Shown here: piece by piece, positions 1-5,746 of the stretch
Layout of the letters: each line of letters begins with the position of its first letter
Numbering within the stretch: position 1 is the first letter of the stretch
Origin: Spirochaetia bacterium
Lineage (GTDB): Bacteria > Spirochaetota > UBA12135
Direction: 5' to 3'
Assembly: GCA_003497555.1 (NCBI GenBank)
Contig: DNNS01000410.1
Coordinates: forward strand, 5,632 to 12,049
DNA length: 6,418 bases
Notes under the pieces: generated by a model
Database searches by the model: none
The model's input: only the letters and a program-made list of their open reading frames with translations
Told to the model about the DNA's origin: nothing
Position numbers and translations under genes: made by a program

Positions 1-75
1 ATGTTGTCAAGCATTTTCTGCGGACTAAAGACGCATGCCCAAGAAAAAAAATCATACCCCTGATGAAATATTTAA

Positions 76-104
76 TTGACATTACCGGTAAAAGGAGTTA
101 AAAT
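76..104 (+). promoter_or_regulatory. Sigma70-type promoter with palindromic spacer, upstream of the 622-residue gene
   Basis: A perfect -35 hexamer TTGACA (76-81) is followed after exactly 17 bases by TAAAAT (99-104), one mismatch from the -10 consensus. Transcription would start near 111 and leave a leader of about 100 bases before the ATG at 213. The spacer contains the perfect 10-bp palindrome TTACCGGTAA (82-91), in a position where a bound repressor would block RNA polymerase. A second, perfect TATAAT lies at 132-137 but has no good -35 at the right distance, so it is the weaker candidate. The match is seen directly; promoter activity is inferred, and in AT-rich DNA chance matches occur. 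Confidence 0.5.
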
Positions 105-212
105 AAAGCATGTTATCTGTTAAATCAACATTATAATACGGGCGAAAAATAATAAAGATACCATGCCGTTAAAAAATAAAAATAATTTCAGCAGACGGGG
201 GAAATATATTTA

Positions 213-2081
213 ATGAATCAGAATAACAATGATACGCTGAATAAAGAGGGAGAACTTTATGTCAAACTCGGTAATCTTATGCGAAAAAAAAGAACCGAAG
301 ATGGACGAAAAACCGTTGAAACTATTCTTAATCTGAACATTCCCACTGCTGAAAAAGTACAGAAGATAACCGATTTTGACGCCACTTCTCATATCGGCAG
401 CAACCTTTATCTGCTTCGTAAAAAAAGTTTTTCAGGTGAAGCGGCAGCAGAAAACGATAAAACGGCATTGTCTGATATAGATGAAAATACCAGCATTGAC
501 AATGAAAAAATCATAAATGACACTTTAGCCTCTAAAGGTATTTTCACCCCGGTCATAGTCAAAGAAAACAGGAAAAAAATTCAAAAATTCCCCAAAAGGC
601 GCTCATATCTTTTTTTTCTTGTTTCTGAGTTTTTCCGGATTATCAAATTCACCTGCAATTCATCCGTGCTTCGCTACAAATATTTCCTGCCTGATATAAA
701 ATTATCAAGAAATATTGAACGTTTTTTTTCAGAAAATATCAAAAAAACCGCTGATGAGCTTGCGCAGGTAATGCACTATATCTCGGAAACCGGATGGATG
801 ACACTGGAAAAATTTGAATATAATCTTTTAATGGAGTTCAGGGCATTGTGCGAAAAGATATCCGCTATAACCGGCGAACCATCCAGGGGCGGAGAATCCG
901 GTATGCTGATCAGGATTCGGCGCGTGGAAAAATATTTCCTGGTTTGCCATTACAGGGAAAATTATCCCGAGAAAATACTGTCGCTTGTGGAAAAAACCCT
1001 GAAAGGCAATTCCAGATACAGCTTAAAAATAAAAGAGATCAAGGACATGATTGCCTTTCTGCTTTATACCCAGCCGGACAATCTATCCCTGCAGGCAATA
1101 ATTGTCGCATTTAACATTATTGAAAGCCGGACCTATCTGGTGCTTGATGATCTTATAAACAGAAACAGGGGCGAGATTATCAGTAATTTTGAATTTAACG
1201 CACATACCGATGTAGCGGAAAACATCAAAGAAGCAATACATAAAAACATCGATAATCTGAACTGCAAACTGGATGAAAAACGCAGAATACTGAAAATTAA
1301 ATTTTTTATGAAATTAAACGAATCCGGAGGATATGATTTTTCCATTCTTAACTCGGCGGCTGCAGGCATAATTACCGAGGACCTGATACCGGTGATGCCT
1401 AATGTCGCATTGTTCGGCTACGCAATGATAAAGTGTTATCTGGTGCTTTTTGAAGAACTTTTGCTCAAGCCTGTGACCTTCTCCGATCATGAACCCGCTC
1501 TTTTATTTGACGGTGATTTTTTTCAAGCCGAACATGTAGAATTACAGAATATTTTCAATCGAATGGAAAAACTGTCCAAGCAGAATAATTGCCTGCAAAT
1601 TACATCCGAACGTCTTGACCAGCACTTAAAAAACAAGCTGACAATTGTAAACAGAACAAAACTGGAAATTGAAACCATACAGGATATCGATCGTTTTTCA
1701 TCTTTAATGTACAATGTCGGGCACAGGCTTTCTGTCATTTACATGAATAAAAACATCGCGCCGGATACAAATAATGATGCGGTAGTTACAGCCGACCATG
1801 CGAATAAGCCCGGTAATGAATTGCCTTTTATCGTAAATAAAATTGTTTCCCAGCATATATTCAGCGGTAAATCGGTCGCTGAAGCCATATATTTATTAAT
1901 TTCCATCAGCTATATGGCAGCATATTATTTTCGAAATCAGAAAATTTGCCTGCTGCTTGATAACATAGTAAAAATAAAAAAAGAAATTGACGATATCATG
2001 GCACAGCTTAAGCGGCTTGCCGATCCGCTGCACTATGAAAAAATTGAACAGATAAAATCCAACTCGGAAAAAGAAAACTAA
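213..2081 (+). CDS. Uncharacterised 622-residue protein, probably cytoplasmic
   Basis: I do not recognise a functional domain. The ATG at 213 is the first usable start after an in-frame TAA at 183-185, and GGGGGA at 197-202 serves as a ribosome site 10 bases upstream. No signal peptide is visible: the N-terminus is polar (MNQNNNDTLN). Residues 75-125 are charged and low in complexity, probably a flexible linker, followed by a short hydrophobic/aromatic stretch (132-147, YLFFLVSEFFRIIKF) after a basic run (KFPKRR). The rest reads as mostly alpha-helical, with weakly hydrophobic helices near 275-315, 395-417 and 555-575 and a charged, coiled-coil-like tail (583-622). The overall style (long, helical, Lys/Ile/Asn-rich, an FF-containing segment near residue 170 followed by helices) recalls uncharacterised spirochaete proteins such as the DUF5312 group; this is memory, not a search. 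The gene is AT-rich (two sampled lines of 60 bases are 25-30% GC). It seems to stand alone, with 200 bases before the next gene. Confidence 0.85.
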   Translation: MNQNNNDTLNKEGELYVKLGNLMRKKRTEDGRKTVETILNLNIPTAEKVQKITDFDATSHIGSNLYLLRKKSFSGEAAAENDKTALSDIDENTSIDNEKIINDTLASKGIFTPVIVKENRKKIQKFPKRRSYLFFLVSEFFRIIKFTCNSSVLRYKYFLPDIKLSRNIERFFSENIKKTADELAQVMHYISETGWMTLEKFEYNLLMEFRALCEKISAITGEPSRGGESGMLIRIRRVEKYFLVCHYRENYPEKILSLVEKTLKGNSRYSLKIKEIKDMIAFLLYTQPDNLSLQAIIVAFNIIESRTYLVLDDLINRNRGEIISNFEFNAHTDVAENIKEAIHKNIDNLNCKLDEKRRILKIKFFMKLNESGGYDFSILNSAAAGIITEDLIPVMPNVALFGYAMIKCYLVLFEELLLKPVTFSDHEPALLFDGDFFQAEHVELQNIFNRMEKLSKQNNCLQITSERLDQHLKNKLTIVNRTKLEIETIQDIDRFSSLMYNVGHRLSVIYMNKNIAPDTNNDAVVTADHANKPGNELPFIVNKIVSQHIFSGKSVAEAIYLLISISYMAAYYFRNQKICLLLDNIVKIKKEIDDIMAQLKRLADPLHYEKIEQIKSNSEKEN

Positions 2082-2240
2082 AATCCGTGCCAACGCACAG
2101 CGGACACGCATATTTGACAAAAAGTATTAATAAACCATCCTGTGGGGGCGGCAAATACACAGAAATAGTTCAATGATAAACGGATAAACCGAAAGCCGGC
2201 ACGCTTTGAGAGACATTGTCCATACTAAAAATAAATGCTG

Positions 2241-2269
2241 GACTGTATTTTTAAAATAAGGTTACAGTC
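2241..2269 (+). promoter_or_regulatory. Perfect 7-bp dyad upstream of the glycoside hydrolase start
   Basis: GACTGTA (2241-2247) and its exact reverse complement TACAGTC (2263-2269) are separated by 15 bases, so the two arm centres lie 22 bases apart, close to two helical turns. The dyad ends 12 bases before the ATG at 2282. In RNA it would be a 7-bp hairpin whose loop contains AAGG (2258-2261), the only purine-rich ribosome-site-like sequence near this start. It could be an operator or a hairpin in the mRNA leader. The symmetry is seen; any function is inferred, and a 7-bp repeat can occur by chance. Confidence 0.3.
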
Positions 2270-2281
2270 ATTAACAGATTT

Positions 2282-3352
2282 ATGAAGATTGTCCGATTTT
2301 TATTTTTAACCGGTTTAATCCGCAGCGCCTGGCCCGAGCCTGTACAGTGGGGTATTTCTTTTCCGCCAGGGCGGACACCGAATGAGCTGGCGTTTACCGC
2401 TGTTTATTATCAAAAGGCCGGAATTAAACGTCTTCGCCTTTCAGAAAATTGGTCGCTGCGTGAACCGAAAAAAGGATCCTTCAACTGGCCGCCGCTGGAT
2501 GCACGTGTAAATTGGGCGGATAAAAATCATTTTTTGCTTATGCTGACGCTGGAAACCGAAGCTCCGGACTGGGCGCGTTCACCGGCGCCGCCGCGCGGTA
2601 ATGGTTTTTGCAGAAGCGAAGATGATTTTCGTCGATATATCAGCGCTCTGCTCGACCGTTATGCAGGCAAGCTTGATAAAATCCAGTTCGGTAATGAATG
2701 GGACAGTTTTGCCGGGTATAATGGAACCGCTGCAGATTACCTGCGCTTTCATCAGATCGTAGCAGAGGAAACGCGCCGGCGTTCACCGCAGACGAAAGTA
2801 ATACTTGGCGGTATAACTGCAGCCTGGCCATGGTATACAGAAGGCGCGGCCCGAATAAAAACTATACATTTTCCCGAAAACATGCCGTGGGCAACGGATT
2901 ATTCGGCAGAGCGCCTGCTTAATAAACTTGTCAGAGCACGCAAAAAGTGGGAAACCAACGGTTTTGAACAGCGATTTATCACGGTATTGTCCCGGGCCAG
3001 TTTCGACATCCTTGATATTCATTTATATGATTTTCCGGAGCAATGGGCATGGATGATTGAAAGTTTTAGAAAACTTTGTTCCAGGCCGATCATTGTTTCG
3101 GAATTCGGCTGCCCGAATCCTGAATACGAAAAATATTCCCAGATTTACCAGGCTGAACGCCTGGAGCTTGCCATGAATACTCTGGCGCAGCTTCCGATCT
3201 CCGAAGCTTATCATTTCACCCTGGTTGATCATCCGGGAGCATATCACAAACAGAACGGGCTGCTCAACACCCGGGGTAAGGAAAAAAAAGCCTGGGCGGT
3301 ATTTACCGCCTTTATCAAAAAACAATCAATTGCTGTCTATACGAATCGTTAA
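2282..3352 (+). CDS. Exported clan GH-A-type glycoside hydrolase (TIM barrel), family not assigned
   Basis: Predicted retaining glycosidase. The N-terminus (KIVRFLFLTGLI, residues 2-13) looks like a short signal peptide, so the enzyme probably acts outside the cytoplasm. The barrel signatures appear in order: RLRLSENW (50-57) with the strand-2-type Arg52; EPKKGSFNWPPLD (61-73), the 'W..EP..G.F.W..LD' pattern shared by GH5, GH39 and GH42 relatives; APDWA (94-98); QFGNEWD (135-141), where Asn138-Glu139 would be the acid/base; DIHLYDFP (245-252); and VSEFGCP (272-278), where Glu274 would be the nucleophile. The C-terminal YHFTLVDHP to GLLN segment (310-328) fits strand 8. At 356 residues it is a bare catalytic domain without a carbohydrate-binding module. 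The substrate cannot be told from the sequence. ATG 2282 is the first standard start after an in-frame TAA at 2252-2254; it lacks a well-spaced Shine-Dalgarno. Sampled lines are about 50% GC, well above the preceding gene. Confidence 0.88.
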   Translation: MKIVRFLFLTGLIRSAWPEPVQWGISFPPGRTPNELAFTAVYYQKAGIKRLRLSENWSLREPKKGSFNWPPLDARVNWADKNHFLLMLTLETEAPDWARSPAPPRGNGFCRSEDDFRRYISALLDRYAGKLDKIQFGNEWDSFAGYNGTAADYLRFHQIVAEETRRRSPQTKVILGGITAAWPWYTEGAARIKTIHFPENMPWATDYSAERLLNKLVRARKKWETNGFEQRFITVLSRASFDILDIHLYDFPEQWAWMIESFRKLCSRPIIVSEFGCPNPEYEKYSQIYQAERLELAMNTLAQLPISEAYHFTLVDHPGAYHKQNGLLNTRGKEKKAWAVFTAFIKKQSIAVYTNR

Positions 3353-3388
3353 GCCTGGAATAGACTATTTTAAATTTCTTTTTATCTG
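3335..3388 (+). terminator. Weak terminator-like structure after the glycoside hydrolase
   Basis: GTCTAT (3335-3340, inside the last codons of the gene) can pair with ATAGAC (3360-3365), and a T-rich tract with a run of five T (3379-3383) follows. The stem is only 6 bp with half GC pairs and the loop is 19 bases, so it is much weaker than a textbook intrinsic terminator. It is the best candidate for ending the plus-strand transcript before it runs into the convergent operon. Confidence 0.25.
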
Positions 3389-3390
3389 AA

Positions 3391-3410
3391 TAAATAACGT
3401 AAGTTATTTA
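3391..3410. repeat. AT-rich perfect inverted repeat between the convergent genes
   Basis: TAAATAAC (3391-3398) and GTTATTTA (3403-3410) are exact reverse complements around a 4-base loop. The right arm includes the TAA stop codon (3408-3410) of the minus-strand 272-residue gene. The stem has a single GC pair and no T-run follows on either strand, so it would be a poor intrinsic terminator by itself. It may help protect transcript ends or act weakly in both directions; it may also be chance in AT-rich DNA. Confidence 0.35.
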
Positions 3411-4226
3411 CCCGAAACAACAGAGAGAAAATTTAAAATCAATCCCGATGCCGAAATAAAACATAAACGGAGAATTAATGCGGTAGCGCCTGAAAATATG
3501 CATATCCCATTCCCTGGCCAGTTCCAGTTTTAAATACGGCATAACATTGGCAAACTCATAACCGATTTTTTCAATCAGCGATGCCCGGATGCGCATGGAG
3601 AAACCGCTTTTGGCATCGGTATTCTGCAGGTATTCATAGGTAAACCAGACAATTCCCTGTCCGGAAAAATCAGAAATCAGCCTGGAGGCAATAGTATTAC
3701 GCACGGCAAGATTAAGCAGCATTTTCATGGAAAACCCGAGAAAATCAACAGTAACTGCGGACTGCGGAAACAGCCCGGTGGAAGTGATATAATTATATGC
3801 CGGGTACAGATGCTCTTCAAAAACCGCACGGGGTGTTTTCATATTATAAAAGGAAAACCCCAGGCCTCCGTAACGCAGCAGTGAAAAATATTCATTAAGG
3901 TACTGGGTGCGGTTATCAATAGTTGCAACCGAAAAAATATTTTTGGAGCATATGCGCCTGTTTTTCTGATAAAGCTGATCATAGGTATAAAAAAAATAAA
4001 TATATTCAAAATGTTTGGGGGTGTGCTGAATTTCAAAGGGAATCCCGGCAGTGTATTCCCGGCGCTGGTAATTTTTGGCGGCGCGGTTATAGACTGCATC
4101 AGGAAGCGAAATATTATTAAAGCCGGTCATTACCTCCAGCCCGAATCTTTTATATTCATAATGATTCTGGGCGGCCTGCAGCCCTGCAAACAGAAAAACG
4201 CAAAAAAGAATTTTATTATTTATCAT
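3408..4226 (-). CDS. Small outer-membrane beta-barrel-like protein (272 residues), function unknown
   Basis: The N-terminus (MINNKILFCVFLFAGLQA, then AQN) is a clear Sec signal peptide, with cleavage likely near residue 18-20. There is no lipobox cysteine at the cleavage point, so it is not a predicted lipoprotein. The mature part is rich in Tyr and Phe and has alternating hydrophobic/polar stretches, for example YLKLELA (231-237) and FYFGIGIDFKFSL (256-268). The last of these would be a closing transmembrane strand, but it is followed by the unusual tail CCFG instead of ending on the aromatic residue. I do not recognise a family, and a periplasmic beta-rich protein is possible. It is the last gene of the minus-strand group, starting 8 bases after the stop of the 503-residue barrel. 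AGGA, overlapping that TAG stop, supplies a well-spaced ribosome site (6 bases), which supports this start and joint transcription. Confidence 0.8.
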   Translation of the reverse strand: MINNKILFCVFLFAGLQAAQNHYEYKRFGLEVMTGFNNISLPDAVYNRAAKNYQRREYTAGIPFEIQHTPKHFEYIYFFYTYDQLYQKNRRICSKNIFSVATIDNRTQYLNEYFSLLRYGGLGFSFYNMKTPRAVFEEHLYPAYNYITSTGLFPQSAVTVDFLGFSMKMLLNLAVRNTIASRLISDFSGQGIVWFTYEYLQNTDAKSGFSMRIRASLIEKIGYEFANVMPYLKLELAREWDMHIFRRYRINSPFMFYFGIGIDFKFSLCCFG

Positions 4227-4232
4227 GGCGTG

Positions 4233-4236
4233 TCCT
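4233..4236 (-). promoter_or_regulatory. Ribosome binding site overlapping the upstream stop codon
   Basis: On the minus strand AGGA (4236 to 4233) overlaps the TAG stop (4237-4235) of the 503-residue gene and lies 6 bases before the ATG of the 272-residue gene (4226). Ribosomes ending the first gene would sit directly on the start site of the second, which suggests translational coupling. Confidence 0.6.
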
Positions 4237-5746
4237 AAAAATCCAGACTCATTTTAAGCTGCAGCATGCCTTCGTAAACCGGTTTTTCCCCGGGGTAAGT
4301 TCCCTTTTCATAACCGGCCATACCGCCCTCAATACTGTAATTGAACAGGCAGAAAAACTTAAAGACATATGACATCATATATACAAAAAAGTTTTCACGG
4401 TAATAGCGCTCCAGCCCGTTATATGTCCATTGCTTGGGAATAAACATGGGGCGGAATTTCTGACGCGGGAAAAAAAGTTTTAATATCGGGAATTTACGCA
4501 GAAAATTAAGATTAAATTCCTTATAAACAGAAACCGACGGATAGCCCTGGTAAAGACCGATACGGGCGGTAAAAAAATTAAAAAAAGTATTAAATTCTAT
4601 TCCCCCGTGCAGATGCAGAAACGGGTTTGATCCGTACGTGCCGAAAACATCCTGATAATCAACCGAAATAAGAATTTTATCAAGCAGGCCCATAAGCCCG
4701 AACGGAAGCTTGTAGGAAACGCCGGCATTGAGAATCAGCGGATAGCGTTTGAGCCCAGCAGCATCCATAAATTTTATAAGTGTGATGACATCCTGCAGCA
4801 TAAGCCCGATGCGCAGATTGCGTACCGGCTCAAATAATATACCTATATCAAGCCCTCCCCCGAAACCTGCAGTATAATAATCCTGGGCCAGCAGACTGTT
4901 AAAAGAACGGCTGGGGCTGAAAATAAAATCAAGCGCTTTAAAATAATCGCGCTCTGTGGCCAGATACAACTGCTGCAGGGCAATGCCTTTTACGGTAAAT
5001 CCAAAGGCCAGCTTTTTAAAACGCGGTAGGGTAAAGCCGGCTGAAAGATAAAATACGCCGTAATTGTTATTTTCGAGTTCAGGAAGCGGGATGGGAATAA
5101 TGCAAATGGAATTGACCATGGAAAAACCGAAACTTATTTCGGAGAGCAAATCAAACCCGAAGCCGAAATTATTACCGGTATAATTAATCAGCGGTATTCC
5201 CAGGTCCGTGCGTATTTTAAAATAACTGTTGGCCAGTTCATAATAAGCCAGATACACATTGGTATTGGTAAGAATAATTGATATGTTGCTGAAGAAAGCC
5301 GTACTATCTGATCCGGAACCGGTCAGCTCAAGACCCGCTTCAGAAGCAAGTCCGCCGAAACCATCGGCAAGAAGATCAACCATAATGGGCTGAAAATACT
5401 CGGAAAAAAGGGAAAACGCCCGTTTCTTCTGATATACATCGCTTGACAAACCCAGATTAAAGTCCAGAATGCGTATCCGCCGTTTTTTTATTTCATCTTC
5501 TTCAAAAACTGCCGGTATTTCCTCGTCGGAAAAACCAAGCTGCCGGTTTCCGCTTTTTTTCTTCCGGTACATGCCGAAACCGGCCGGATTATAATAAGCC
5601 ATAAGTTCATCATCAGCCAGGCTGGTATAGGCTCCGCCCATGGAGTAAAAACGCAGGGATTTACGGCGCGGGGAACGGGAATTGATTACATCAACAGCAT
5701 CAAGCATAACTGCGGATAAAAGAAAATATATTAAATAATTTTTCAT
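4235..5746 (-). CDS. FadL/PorV-like (UPF0164-type) outer-membrane beta-barrel protein
   Basis: A signal peptide (residues 1 to about 17, MKNYLIYFLLSAVMLDA) precedes a short basic stretch (RSPRRKSLRF, 24-33). Next comes MGGAYTSLADDELMAYYNPAG (36-56), the Gly-rich, acidic, NPAG-ending motif of FadL-type transporters and of PorV/PorQ and UPF0164 proteins. The rest is a series of alternating amphipathic strands with turns such as NFGFGFDL (193-200), KLAFGFTVKG (245-254) and NLRIGLMLQDV (310-320). The protein ends in MLQLKMSLDF, a typical last strand with C-terminal Phe recognised by the BAM machinery. Relatives either carry hydrophobic compounds across the outer membrane or act as partners for surface proteins; which applies here is not shown. 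Length (503) is within the usual range for FadL-like barrels, but residues 411-465 form a basic, aromatic insertion before the last strands. The start overlaps the upstream stop as TAATG; GGGAG (5763-5759) lies 12 bases upstream, so coupling probably aids initiation. Confidence 0.85.
   Translation of the reverse strand: MKNYLIYFLLSAVMLDAVDVINSRSPRRKSLRFYSMGGAYTSLADDELMAYYNPAGFGMYRKKKSGNRQLGFSDEEIPAVFEEDEIKKRRIRILDFNLGLSSDVYQKKRAFSLFSEYFQPIMVDLLADGFGGLASEAGLELTGSGSDSTAFFSNISIILTNTNVYLAYYELANSYFKIRTDLGIPLINYTGNNFGFGFDLLSEISFGFSMVNSICIIPIPLPELENNNYGVFYLSAGFTLPRFKKLAFGFTVKGIALQQLYLATERDYFKALDFIFSPSRSFNSLLAQDYYTAGFGGGLDIGILFEPVRNLRIGLMLQDVITLIKFMDAAGLKRYPLILNAGVSYKLPFGLMGLLDKILISVDYQDVFGTYGSNPFLHLHGGIEFNTFFNFFTARIGLYQGYPSVSVYKEFNLNFLRKFPILKLFFPRQKFRPMFIPKQWTYNGLERYYRENFFVYMMSYVFKFFCLFNYSIEGGMAGYEKGTYPGEKPVYEGMLQLKMSLDF

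Noticed and set aside
1..101. Open frames at the left edge: frame 1 to a TGA at 61-63 and frame 3 to a TAA at 99-101, which could be the tail of an upstream gene.
   Set aside because: Both are very short (20 and 32 codons), neither encodes anything recognisable, and stretches of this length arise by chance.
610..729. Two runs of eight T (610-617 and 722-729) as programmed slippage sites.
   Set aside because: The reading frame continues intact through both, and such runs are expected in AT-rich coding DNA.
2087..2098. GTGC/GCAC hairpin just after the 622-residue gene as a terminator.
   Set aside because: The stem is only 4 bp and no T-run follows.
2114..2142. TTGACA at 2114-2119 as a promoter for the glycoside hydrolase.
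   Set aside because: At 16-18 bases downstream there is only GC-rich sequence with no -10-like element, so the -35 match stands alone.
3839..4238. Overlapping frames on both strands within the 272-residue gene.
   Set aside because: They lie entirely or mostly in the shadow of a gene with a clear signal peptide, ribosome site and operon position.
5174..5181. TACCGGTA inside the 503-residue gene as a second copy of the palindrome at 82-91.
   Set aside because: Only the 8-bp core matches, the flanks break the symmetry, and it lies in coding sequence far from a promoter.
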